A stretch of 8,684 nt of DNA from Desulfobacterales bacterium (GTDB lineage Bacteria > Desulfobacterota > Desulfobacteria > Desulfobacterales > RPRI01): NCBI GenBank assembly GCA_020052975.1, contig JAGVOC010000029.1, positions 1 through 8,684 of the forward strand, written 5' to 3'. The translations under genes and the position numbers were made by a program. Under the pieces are notes generated by a model. That model ran no database searches. It saw only the letters and a list, made by a program, of their open reading frames with translations, and had not been told where the DNA came from. How positions within the stretch are numbered: the stretch's first letter is position 1; every line of letters starts with the position of its first letter. Below, in pieces: positions 1-7,197 of the stretch.

Positions 1-90
1 ACTCAAATTTCAATCCTCGAAATACTCAATGTATTCCTGTGGTTGAAATTATCGTCTTCCTTGTACTTGTCCAAAATTGGATGTTCTTCA
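1..90. repeat. diverged copy of a fold-back repeat (relative of the element at 8296-8439)
   Basis: This non-coding leader resembles the right half of the 144-bp element at 8296-8439 in the same orientation. Positions 58-79 match the stretch at 8398-8419 (CCTTG..CTTG.CCAAAATTG, about 18 of 20 aligned bases). The CGAAATACT at 18-26 matches CGACATACT at 8358-8366. Both copies carry a small hairpin at the same relative place, here AATAC 21-25 with GTATT 31-35. The left half would lie outside the window, and no convincing right terminal repeat is seen. The alignment was made by eye, and the intervening bases are poorly conserved. No credible gene or clear promoter was found in 1-126. Confidence 0.45.
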
Positions 91-126
91 AAGGTCTCAT
101 CTTAGGAACGGGAAATAAATATTCAT

Positions 127-1374
127 ATGGATGAGTCGCAAAAACTGAAAATATGTCTTTTAAGTTACAGGAGCAATCCTCATTGCGGCGGGCAGGGGGT
201 CTATCTTAAGAACTTAAGCCGCGCATTAAAAGATCTGGGACATCACGTTGAAGTTGTTTCAGGCCCGCCCGACCCCCTTCTTGATAAGGATATTCCGGTT
301 CACCATATACCCTGCCTTGATCTCTACAATGAAAAAGATCCCTTCAGGGTGCCGTCTTTTAAAGAGCTTTCGGACCCTGTAAATCTTTACGAGTGGCTGG
401 GAGTATCGACCATGGGTTTCCCTGAACCGTTTACCTTTGGCCTCAGGGCATATAATTTTATGAAAGAAAGGTTTGATGATTACGACATTGTGCATGATAA
501 CCAGTGCCTTTCATATGGGATATGGGCCATAAGCAGGAAGATTCCCACAATTGCCACAATACACCATCCGATTACAATAGACAGAGATATATCAATTTCC
601 ACCCTCACCTCCTTATGGAAAAAAGCAAAGCAGAAGCGTTGGTATTCATTCATAGGAATGCAGAAAAGGGTTTCAAGGAAATTCTCCCGTATAATAACCG
701 TATCGGAGTGCGCCAAGAGCGATATAAGCAGGGAATTCGATATTCCTCAAAACAGGTTCAGGATTGTCCCGAACGGCATTAACACTGATATTTTTTATCC
801 GGTTTCCGGGATTGAAAGGGAAAGAGGAAGAATTATTGTTACTAACAGTTCTGATACCCCGTTAAAAGGCCTGTATTATCTGCTTCAGGCTGTTGCGGAA
901 ATATCGAAAACACATAAGGTCAGACTATTTGTTGTTGGTACTCCAAAAAAGAACGGGGCTGTCGTCAAGCTGATAAAGACTCTTAAAATCGGACACATGG
1001 TCACCTTTACAGGCCGTGTAGATAACGGAGAATTTGTCGAGCAGTACGCAAGGGCTGCAATAGCGGTTGTCCCGTCCGTTTATGAGGGGTTCGGCCTTCC
1101 TGTCGGTGAAGCTATGGCATGCGGTGTTCCGGTGATAAGCACGACCGGCGGCGCTCTTCCGGAGGTTGTCGGAGACGCAGGAGTGCTTGTTCCGCCGGCC
1201 GATTATCTTGCCCTGGGAGAGGCTATTAAAGACCTCCTCGATAATCCGGGAAAGGCGGATGCTCTCGGCAGGGCAGGTTATAAAAGGGTACAGGATAATT
1301 TTACGTGGAAAAGGGCCGCCGAAAAGACAGTTGAAGCTTACAGGGAGGCTATTATTGATTACAGTCGAATTTAA
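127..1374 (+). CDS. family 4 (GT-B) glycosyltransferase
   Basis: This 415-aa protein is a retaining GT-B glycosyltransferase of family GT4, expected to transfer a sugar from a nucleotide sugar to a lipid, glycan or small-molecule acceptor at the cytoplasmic face. The N-terminal domain has the glycine-rich acceptor loop CGGQGVYLKNLSRAL (residues 20-34) and a THH at 145-147. The C-terminal donor domain has VPNGI (214-218), the basic site around LKG (246-248), and the EX7E motif E320/E328 within SVYEGFGLPVGEAMACGVPVI, which binds the donor nucleotide sugar. Length is normal for the family, and there is no signal peptide or membrane segment. The ATG at 127 is preceded by purine-rich AGGAACGGGA (104-113), a slightly long spacing. 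Its last 20 bases overlap the next gene, a methyltransferase, so the two are probably translated together and act on one product. Donor and acceptor cannot be told from sequence. Confidence 0.94.
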   Translation: MDESQKLKICLLSYRSNPHCGGQGVYLKNLSRALKDLGHHVEVVSGPPDPLLDKDIPVHHIPCLDLYNEKDPFRVPSFKELSDPVNLYEWLGVSTMGFPEPFTFGLRAYNFMKERFDDYDIVHDNQCLSYGIWAISRKIPTIATIHHPITIDRDISISTLTSLWKKAKQKRWYSFIGMQKRVSRKFSRIITVSECAKSDISREFDIPQNRFRIVPNGINTDIFYPVSGIERERGRIIVTNSSDTPLKGLYYLLQAVAEISKTHKVRLFVVGTPKKNGAVVKLIKTLKIGHMVTFTGRVDNGEFVEQYARAAIAVVPSVYEGFGLPVGEAMACGVPVISTTGGALPEVVGDAGVLVPPADYLALGEAIKDLLDNPGKADALGRAGYKRVQDNFTWKRAAEKTVEAYREAIIDYSRI

Positions 1375-2068
1375 AAGGCTTTCTGTAAAACCAGGCGCAA
1401 GAATCCTGGACATAGGGTGTGGGGCGGGACGACATACCTGTGAGGCTTTTCGTCTTGAAGGCGTCGTTGCCGTAGGAGCAGATTTAAGTTTTCATGATGT
1501 TTCTGAAGCAAGAGGAAAGCTTAATTTCCATGAGCAGGTTGGTGAGCATGGGGGAGGAGTGTGGGCGCTTTCGGTTGCAGATGTAAACAACCTTCCTTTT
1601 AAAGAAAACGCATTTGATCTTGTCATATGCTCGGAGGTTCTTGAGCATATCCCCGATCATAAAAAGGCTGCATCCGAAATAATGAGAGTTTTAAAACCCG
1701 GGAGCAACCTTGTCGTTAGTGTTCCGAGATATATGCCCGAAAGGATATGCTGGGCACTTTCCGATGAATATCATAATGTAAGCAGAGGGCATATCCGTAT
1801 ATATAAAAAACGGGAACTTGTAAGCCTTCTTGAAAATTCAGGGGCAAAGGTGTGGGCAAAGCATTTTGCCCACAGCCTTCATACGCCCTACTGGTGGCTT
1901 AAATGCATTGCGGGCCCTGCAAGAAATGACATCGCTGTCGTAAACTTTTACCACAGAATGCTTGTCTGGGATCTTATGAAAAAGCCATTAATTACCCGTT
2001 TTATTGACAGAATTTTAAATCCGTTTTTTGGGAAAAGCCTGGTTCTTTATCTTAAAAAAAAGAACTGA
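1355..2068 (+). CDS. class I SAM-dependent methyltransferase (Methyltransf_11 type)
   Basis: This 237-aa methyltransferase has a Rossmann fold. Motif I is LDIGCGAGRH (residues 18-27), the acidic ribose-binding residue is D43, and the post-motif region FDLVICSEVLEHI (87-99) is typical of the Methyltransf_11 family. LKPGSNLVVSVP (113-124) forms the following strand. The C-terminal 100 residues carry HTPYWW and basic/hydrophobic stretches that may contact a hydrophobic substrate; no clear transmembrane helix is claimed. The frame is open back to an ATG at 1166, but that part overlaps the glycosyltransferase. I chose TTG at 1355 because AGGGAGG (1342-1348) sits 6 bases upstream and the predicted N-terminus then runs straight into motif I. 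The 20-nt overlap implies translational coupling. The likely role is methylating the sugar or acceptor product of the upstream enzyme, which is inference from position only. Confidence 0.88.
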   Translation: MITVEFKRLSVKPGARILDIGCGAGRHTCEAFRLEGVVAVGADLSFHDVSEARGKLNFHEQVGEHGGGVWALSVADVNNLPFKENAFDLVICSEVLEHIPDHKKAASEIMRVLKPGSNLVVSVPRYMPERICWALSDEYHNVSRGHIRIYKKRELVSLLENSGAKVWAKHFAHSLHTPYWWLKCIAGPARNDIAVVNFYHRMLVWDLMKKPLITRFIDRILNPFFGKSLVLYLKKKN

Positions 2069-2122
2069 AGCGTATTTTCTGCGATAATTTGACATGTCAG
2101 TCCCGAACATCTTCCAAAACAA

Positions 2123-2194
2123 TTGACTTAAGGGAATGAAAAAAGTATAAGCAGGAAAAAACAATGGATATGCAATAGATACTATGCGTATAAT
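2123..2194 (+). promoter_or_regulatory. candidate sigma-70 promoter(s) for the HU gene
   Basis: TTGACT at 2123-2128 is followed after 17 bases by TATAAG at 2146-2151, which would give a 5' leader of about 95 bases. A second perfect -10 hexamer, TATAAT at 2189-2194, has no good -35 box and would give a leader of about 50 bases. The rest of the 185-bp gap between the methyltransferase and HU shows nothing else I can name. Assignment is by consensus only. Confidence 0.45.
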
Positions 2195-2253
2195 TATCTG
2201 CCGGTAAAGCTGTATTTTTTACATTAAACGATTTTCTAAAAAGGGGAAAAGGT

Positions 2254-2523
2254 ATGAACAAAGCTGATTTAGTGGGTAAAGTTGCAGAAATAGTTGGAAC
2301 AAGCAAAGAGGCTAAGGAAGTGGTTGATTGTATATTTGAAAACATGACTGCCGCTTTAAAAGGAGGAGAAGAAGTCAGATTGTCCGGATTCGGCACTTTT
2401 AAAGTGAAAGAGAGAAAAGCAAGAACCGGAAGAAATCCCCAGACAGGAGTCGAAATAAAGATAGAAAAGAGAAAAACCCCGAGATTCTCTCCTGCAAAAG
2501 CTCTGAAGGATGCAATAAGCTGA
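2254..2523 (+). CDS. HU-family histone-like DNA-binding protein
   Basis: This 89-aa protein is a full-length bacterial HU/IHF-superfamily protein, a dimeric nucleoid protein that bends DNA without strong sequence preference. The N-terminal helices (residues 3-38) form the dimer core. The family signature GFGTFKVKERKARTGRNPQTG occupies 45-65, and P62 in the RNP tip of the beta arm is the residue that intercalates into DNA. The arm and C-terminus are rich in Lys/Arg. The ATG has a strong Shine-Dalgarno AGGGG (2242-2246) 7 bases upstream. It stands alone: about 185 bp separates it from the upstream operon, and the next gene is convergent. It resembles HU more than IHF alpha or beta, and the isoform cannot be fixed. 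A fold-back repeat 25 bp after its stop may end its transcript. Confidence 0.96.
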   Translation: MNKADLVGKVAEIVGTSKEAKEVVDCIFENMTAALKGGEEVRLSGFGTFKVKERKARTGRNPQTGVEIKIEKRKTPRFSPAKALKDAIS

Positions 2524-2548
2524 TATTCTCACTCCGGCAACAATATAT

Positions 2549-2676
2549 GACGGCTTCGTAAAAAGTCATTCTGCTGTGTTGCGCTTCATCTTTCGTCATT
2601 GCAGCGTACCAAAAAGTACGCTTAATTCCTCAAGATTCGCGCGCCTTGCATAATGAGCTTTTTACTTTGCCGTCTG
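2549..2676. repeat. fold-back repeat element, copy 1 (about 126 bp)
   Basis: The whole element is an imperfect palindrome. The left end GACGGCTTCGTAAAAAG (2549-2565) is the inverted counterpart of the right end CTTTTTACTTTGCCGTC (2658-2674). At the centre, AGCGTAC (2603-2609) and GTACGCT (2616-2622) form a perfect 7-bp stem with a 6-base loop. Positions 2594-2674 reappear inverted at 8604-8684 with 79 of 81 identical bases and no gaps, and two further flanking bases also match. It has no coding capacity, so it looks like a MITE- or REP-like element. It lies between the convergent HU gene and ABC operon and could act as a two-way transcription stop, though no U-tract terminator is evident. Bases 2677-2725, up to the ABC stop codon, hold no gene. 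Confidence 0.85.
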
Positions 2677-2725
2677 CTTCGCCGGGCTTTAACGGAGTGT
2701 TAGGCAAAGGTCTCACTTTCTTGTC

Positions 2726-4693
2726 TCATAAGGTGTTCAGCCTGTAGTAGAATCCCATCTTTTTCATGAGCTCTTCATGAGAGCCGGACTCGATTAATCT
2801 GCCTTTATTAAATACAATGATCCTGTCTGCCCTGTGGGCAGTTGTAAGGCGATGTGCAATAATAATAGATGTTCTGCCTTCCATTAGTTTTGTTAAAGCT
2901 TCTTCAATCCTGCGTTCCGTTTCAGAGTCAACATAGGATGTTGCCTCGTCAAGCATTATTATTCCGGGATTCCTGGCAAAAGCCCTTGCTATGGAAATGA
3001 GCTGGCGCTCCCCGCTTGAAATCGATTTTCCTCCTTCTGATAAAACAGTATCTATTCCGTAAGGGAGCCTTTCAATTATATGCCTGCAGTTTAAAACATC
3101 GAGGATATATTCTACCTCTTCCTTTGATATGCTGCTTTTGCCTCTTGCGATATTCTCGCCAACTGTTCCCGAGAACAAAAAAGAATCCTGCATTACAATT
3201 GCCATTTTTGACCGGAGGAGATCGAGGGGAAATGTTTTTATGTCTTTTCCGTTTATGAGAATAGTGCCGGAATCGGGTTCATAAAACCTCATTAAAAGAT
3301 TAAGCAAGGTTGTCTTTCCGGTGCCTGTCGGTCCGACTACAGCTATTTTTTCCCCGGCCTCAATGATAAAGGAGATGTTCCTTAACACAGGCTCTCCCGG
3401 TACATAGCTGAAAGAGACATTCCTGAATTCGACGCTCTCTATTTTGTCAAGGATGTGTCCGCCGGATAGTTTTCCGGAAGATTCCGGCAGGCCTTCCCTG
3501 TTGTCAAGAATAAGAAATATTCTTTCCGCAGAAGACATTGCGTTTTGAAGGATGTTATATTTGTCCGCAATATCCCTTATCGGCCTGAAGAACATTTTCA
3601 TATAGGAGATAAAGGCGACAAGAGCCCCAATAGTTACTTCTTCGGAAAGAACGCTGCTTCCGCCGTAAAATATTACCAATGCAACTGAGACTGATCCAAG
3701 GAGTTCAATAACCGGCATAAAAACTGCGAGAACCCGTATTTGTTTCATTCCGGCAATATAGTTTTCATGGTTTAACTTTTTAAAGCTTCTGATATTTTCC
3801 TTTTCCTGCATAAAAAGCTGAATGACCCTGATCCCGCCTATGGTTTCAGAGATTTTTGAGTTTATTTCGGCAACTTTTATCCTGAGCATCCTGAATGCGT
3901 CTCTTGCCTGACCTGAAAAACGGAATGATATAAAAAGGACGAAAGGAAGCACTGTAAAAGAAACAAGTGCAAGCTTCCAGCTGATGCCGAGAAGTACAAT
4001 CATAATTCCCGCAAGCAGAAAGATGTCCTTGAAAACAACTGCTATGACGGAAGTGAAAAATTCATCCATATTCTGAACATCGCTTGTAACCCTTGTCACA
4101 AGCCTTCCCGTTGGATTGTGGGAGAAAAAGGCGGCCGGAAGAGATTGTATGTGTGTAAAAAGGCGCATCCTCAGATCATGCATGATCATCTGTCCTGCGT
4201 ACTCCATCAGCATTGTATCAAGAAAATTCAGGCAAAAACCTGCAATAACTATGGCAAGCAATACAGCCGCGGCAAGGCCGACACCTTTGAAATCCTTTTC
4301 TCTTAAAATGTAAATTTCCGGCTTGTCCATTTTTGAAAGCTCGTCAAGAGGGACGAGGGCAAAAGAACCTTCAATTTTAAACCGGATTTTGTGCTTTTCA
4401 AGAGTTTCCCGGACAGCAGGGTCACTTAAATCAGCCCGGTAATATCCTGTTTTATTTTTCTGAGCCGGGGCATTCTCCCCGTGATAAACGGAACGCGGCA
4501 CAATATATCTGTCAATTGCAATCTTTGTGACATAGGGGATGGAGAGATCGAGGAGTGTGATTAATATTACAAGAACGATAGATGAGAAAAAAAGGAGGCT
4601 GTAAGGCTTGCCGAACAGGTAAAGCTTTTTTAACAGGTTCAGATCATATTGTTTGCCGAGCTTCTCTTCTTCGTACCCGTAATCAAAGCGCAT
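2726..4693 (-). CDS. heterodimeric ABC exporter subunit with canonical Walker B and periplasmic insert
   Basis: This 655-aa half-transporter has an exporter-type membrane domain (six helices, roughly residues 30-345) followed by a nucleotide-binding domain. The ATPase motifs are Walker A GPTGTGKT (454-461), Q-loop Q502, signature ISSGERQ (558-564) in place of LSGGQ, Walker B IIMLDE with catalytic E583, and switch H614. A hydrophilic stretch of about 70 residues (66-135) sits in the loop between the first two helices, which faces outside the cytoplasm. This lengthens the protein relative to the usual 580 residues and recalls the extracellular domain of Bacillus BmrD (YheH). The start codon overlaps the end of the partner gene by 11 nt, with AGAGGA just upstream, so the two are coupled. 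The expected role is ATP-driven export of hydrophobic drugs or lipids. The substrate is unknown. Confidence 0.95.
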   Translation of the reverse strand: MRFDYGYEEEKLGKQYDLNLLKKLYLFGKPYSLLFFSSIVLVILITLLDLSIPYVTKIAIDRYIVPRSVYHGENAPAQKNKTGYYRADLSDPAVRETLEKHKIRFKIEGSFALVPLDELSKMDKPEIYILREKDFKGVGLAAAVLLAIVIAGFCLNFLDTMLMEYAGQMIMHDLRMRLFTHIQSLPAAFFSHNPTGRLVTRVTSDVQNMDEFFTSVIAVVFKDIFLLAGIMIVLLGISWKLALVSFTVLPFVLFISFRFSGQARDAFRMLRIKVAEINSKISETIGGIRVIQLFMQEKENIRSFKKLNHENYIAGMKQIRVLAVFMPVIELLGSVSVALVIFYGGSSVLSEEVTIGALVAFISYMKMFFRPIRDIADKYNILQNAMSSAERIFLILDNREGLPESSGKLSGGHILDKIESVEFRNVSFSYVPGEPVLRNISFIIEAGEKIAVVGPTGTGKTTLLNLLMRFYEPDSGTILINGKDIKTFPLDLLRSKMAIVMQDSFLFSGTVGENIARGKSSISKEEVEYILDVLNCRHIIERLPYGIDTVLSEGGKSISSGERQLISIARAFARNPGIIMLDEATSYVDSETERRIEEALTKLMEGRTSIIIAHRLTTAHRADRIIVFNKGRLIESGSHEELMKKMGFYYRLNTL

Positions 4694-6440
4694 TCATTTC
4701 CTCTTCGATTTCCTGCATTTTGAATGTTTTAGCGTAATATCTACCCAGAGCCATAAGATCCTTATGGCTTCCGGATTCTGTGATCCTTCCCTTGTCCAAT
4801 ACAATTATCTGACCGGCAAAACAAAGGGCAGACAGGCGGTGTGACACGATGATTACCGACTTTTCAGCTGAAATCGATCTGATGTTATTAATGATTTCCG
4901 AACCTGTTTCCACATCCACCTGGCTTACCGGGTCATCAAGAATGAGTATCGGCGTATCAGATAAAAAAGCCCTTGCAAGGGTAATACGCTGTTTCTGTCC
5001 CCCGGAAAGGATAATGCCTCTTTCTCCCACGATCGTATCCACTCCTTTCGGAAAAGCTGTTATTGTTACGGCAAGAGATGCCTGTTCTATCGCGCGTTCC
5101 AGGTCTGAATCCCTTATGTCGGTTTTTCCGAAAGTTATATTGTCGCGGATTGTCCCTGAGAACAGAAAAGGTTCCTGGGGCATGTAAGATGTCCTTGCCC
5201 TTAAATCTGAAAGCCTGACATTGCGGATATCCTGACCTTCTATCAATATCCTCCCTCCTGAAACATCATACAGCCTTGGGATAAGGCCCAAAAGAGTCGT
5301 TTTTCCGCCGCCGGGCGGCCCTGCTATTCCAGTGATTGTGCCCTTTTCAATGCAGATATTAATACCGGTCAGCACCGGAGAAGTCCCGTTATTGTATGAG
5401 AATTCCACATTTTCAAAACATATTTTACCGTCTTTCATCTTAATAACACTTGCATCACTTTTGTCATGAATTTCAGAGGCGGTCTCCAAAATCGTGTTGA
5501 TCCTGTCAAGTGATGCTTTTCCGCGCTGTATCAGATTAGTGACCCATCCCATTGCCATCATAGGCCATGTAATCAGGCCGAGATAACTTATGAATGCCAC
5601 GAAATCACCGGGTGTGATGGTTGAATATATTGTCTGTTTTCCCCCGAGATAAAGGACAATGGCAAGGCTTATATTTGAAAAAAGAAGCATCATTGGAAAA
5701 AAAACCCCGGTGACTTTAACAAGCTTCATATTTTTGTTTAAGTAGTTTTCGGATTTTTTATCAATCAGAATACCCTCTTCTTTTTCTCGCGCATAGGCCT
5801 TGATCACCTGGATTCCTGCAAACTGTTCGCGGACAGCTTCGGTTAGTTCGGAAAAGGATTCCTGGGAAGCCCTGTATAACCGGTGCATTTTTTTACTGAA
5901 AAAACGGGTCCCGAAAATTATAAGGGGCATGGGAATTATGGCGAATAATGTGAGGGTTGTATTTATGTATGCCATGAAACCCATGGCTGCTGATCCAAGG
6001 ATAACCGCATCCGTTAAGGCCACGATTCCCATTCCGATTGCCATCCTGACATGCTGTATGTCATTTGTGGCATGGGCCATAAGATCGCCCGTTTTCGTCT
6101 TGTCGAAATATGATGAAGAGAGGGTCTGGATGTGAGCGAAAAGCCTGTTTCTTAATCCTTCTTCCACGACTCTTGAAGTGCCTATAAGGTATTTTCGCCA
6201 TAAATATCTGAAAAAGGCCATTATTAAGGCAATGGTAATAATGTAAAGGGAGTAAATGACAAGCTTTTTTGTATCAGCATGAAAAGCCGTAATGTCATCA
6301 ACGGCCTTTTTTATTATACGCGGAATGATGAGTTGCAGAAAATCGACTGCGATGAGGCATAAAAGTCCTGTTGCTATTGCATAGCGGTTTTCGGTAAAAT
6401 ACGGCTTTATTAAATCAATTGATTTCAAAAAGATCTCCAT
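4683..6440 (-). CDS. heterodimeric ABC exporter subunit with degenerate Walker B (Asp)
   Basis: This 585-aa half-transporter is the partner of the downstream gene. It has an N-terminal six-helix exporter domain (about 15-305) and a nucleotide-binding domain with Walker A GPPGGGKT (374-381), Q422, canonical LSGGQ (478-482), Walker B ILILDD with D503 where the catalytic Glu should be, and H534. Such a Glu-to-Asp change paired with a variant signature in the partner marks one degenerate ATP site, as in BmrCD and TM287/288. The frame stays open to an ATG at 6635, but those 65 extra codons overlap nth. The ATG at 6440 gives the expected N-terminus (a short amphipathic stretch, then TM1) and the usual family length, so I prefer it, although its ribosome binding site is weak. 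It is the first gene of the operon. Confidence 0.93.
   Translation of the reverse strand: MEIFLKSIDLIKPYFTENRYAIATGLLCLIAVDFLQLIIPRIIKKAVDDITAFHADTKKLVIYSLYIITIALIMAFFRYLWRKYLIGTSRVVEEGLRNRLFAHIQTLSSSYFDKTKTGDLMAHATNDIQHVRMAIGMGIVALTDAVILGSAAMGFMAYINTTLTLFAIIPMPLIIFGTRFFSKKMHRLYRASQESFSELTEAVREQFAGIQVIKAYAREKEEGILIDKKSENYLNKNMKLVKVTGVFFPMMLLFSNISLAIVLYLGGKQTIYSTITPGDFVAFISYLGLITWPMMAMGWVTNLIQRGKASLDRINTILETASEIHDKSDASVIKMKDGKICFENVEFSYNNGTSPVLTGINICIEKGTITGIAGPPGGGKTTLLGLIPRLYDVSGGRILIEGQDIRNVRLSDLRARTSYMPQEPFLFSGTIRDNITFGKTDIRDSDLERAIEQASLAVTITAFPKGVDTIVGERGIILSGGQKQRITLARAFLSDTPILILDDPVSQVDVETGSEIINNIRSISAEKSVIIVSHRLSALCFAGQIIVLDKGRITESGSHKDLMALGRYYAKTFKMQEIEEEMNAL
6395..6400 (+). promoter_or_regulatory. 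possible promoter for nth inside the ABC gene
   Basis: TAAAAT at 6395-6400 is preceded, 18 bases upstream, by TTGCTA at 6371-6376. Both are imperfect matches to sigma-70 boxes. The site lies within the divergent ABC coding sequence and would give a leader of about 90 bases. It is a weak prediction. Confidence 0.22.
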
Positions 6441-6451
6441 TTCACTACAAA

Positions 6452-6478
6452 CGGCGGGGCAAAGGGAAGTCCCGACCG
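6452..6478. other. hairpin in the divergent nth / ABC intergenic region
   Basis: CGG-CGGG (6452-6458) can pair with CCCG-a-CCG (6471-6478), leaving a 12-base loop and one bulged A. It would form in the 5' leader of either transcript: directly before the nth Shine-Dalgarno AAGGAG (6481-6486), and about 10 bases before the ABC start codon. A regulatory role is inference. Confidence 0.3.
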
Positions 6479-6498
6479 ATAAGGAGCAACAAACTACT

Positions 6499-7197
6499 AT
6501 GAAAACTTCGGCTCGTACAGAAAAAATTCGGAAAATATTACGAACTAGATATACTGATGTCAAGACCCAGCTTGAATATAATAATCCTTTTGAGCTACTT
6601 GTTGCAACAATCCTTTCAGCACAATGTACTGACAAGCAGGTAAATAAAGTTACAAATGACCTTTTTAAGAAGCTTAAGACTCCTCATGATTTTGCAGTGA
6701 CTCCTGTCGAAAGAATAGAGGAACTTATCAAGTCTACAGGATATTTCCGAAACAAGGCAAAAAATATTCAGAACTGCTCAAGGTCCATTGTTGACAATTA
6801 TGGAGGGAGAGTCCCAAAGAATCTGGAAGATCTGACAAAACTTCCGGGTGTCGGGCGAAAGACGGCAAATGTTGTTCTTGGCGCGGCATTCGGCATTCCC
6901 GGAATTGTGGTTGACACCCATGTGTCAAGAATCGCGCAGCGGTTGAATTTATCAGATAATAAAGACCCTGTTAAAATAGAATTTGATCTTATGGAAATAA
7001 TACCAAAAAAAGAGTGGAATGACTTCTGCCTCCATCTTATATACTTTGGAAGGGAAATCTGCAAGGCGAGAAATCCCCTTTGTCCCGATTGCCCGGTGAC
7101 GAAGTTGTGCTTTTACAAGGATAAAACTTTATTTTCTCACAAAGGCACTAAGAACGCCAAGAAAATATCATTTAATATTAATAAGTTAACTTTGTGA
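6499..7197 (+). CDS. nth: endonuclease III (DNA glycosylase / AP lyase)
   Basis: This 232-aa bifunctional base-excision-repair enzyme removes oxidised pyrimidines and cleaves the abasic strand by beta-elimination. The helix-hairpin-helix is LPGVGRKTANVV (115-126), with catalytic Lys K121 and catalytic Asp D139 in VVDTH. The [4Fe-4S] cluster ligands C188, C195, C198 and C204 show the family spacing C-X6-C-X2-C-X5-C. The start is ATG 6499 with AAGGAG 12 bases upstream. E. coli Nth is 211 aa and ends soon after the cluster. Here about 20 extra residues (from S213) are encoded by a fold-back repeat, so the tail is probably an accident of insertion rather than a domain. The gene is divergent from the ABC operon with only 58 bp between starts, and it contains that operon's predicted promoter. 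Confidence 0.97.
   Translation: MKTSARTEKIRKILRTRYTDVKTQLEYNNPFELLVATILSAQCTDKQVNKVTNDLFKKLKTPHDFAVTPVERIEELIKSTGYFRNKAKNIQNCSRSIVDNYGGRVPKNLEDLTKLPGVGRKTANVVLGAAFGIPGIVVDTHVSRIAQRLNLSDNKDPVKIEFDLMEIIPKKEWNDFCLHLIYFGREICKARNPLCPDCPVTKLCFYKDKTLFSHKGTKNAKKISFNINKLTL
6535..6563 (-). promoter_or_regulatory. strong sigma-70-type promoter for the ABC exporter operon
   Basis: Read on the - strand, TTGACA (6558-6563) is followed by exactly 17 bases and TAATAT (6535-6540): a perfect -35, ideal spacing and a 4/6 -10. It would start transcription near 6528 and give a leader of about 90 bases to the ATG at 6440. It lies inside the 5' end of nth on the opposite strand, so the two transcripts overlap antisense. 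Confidence 0.6.

Noticed and set aside
1166..1354. N-terminal extension of the methyltransferase frame back to an ATG at 1166
   Set aside because: It overlaps the conserved donor-binding domain of the glycosyltransferase in another frame, and a much better start signal lies at 1355.
925..1413. 162-aa - strand ORF
   Set aside because: It is the antisense shadow of the conserved glycosyltransferase C-terminal domain and has no recognisable motif.
2042..2065. Stem GTTCTTT/AAAGAAC at the end of the methyltransferase as a terminator
   Set aside because: The stem is AT-rich, lies inside the coding sequence and is not followed by a T tract.
2089..2094. TTGACA upstream of HU as a -35 box
   Set aside because: No acceptable -10 hexamer lies 16-18 bases downstream. 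The TTGACT at 2123 has one.
6441..6635. 65-codon N-terminal extension of the 585-aa ABC subunit
   Set aside because: It overlaps the start of nth and the predicted ABC promoter, has no family resemblance, and makes the protein longer than its usual 580-590 residues.
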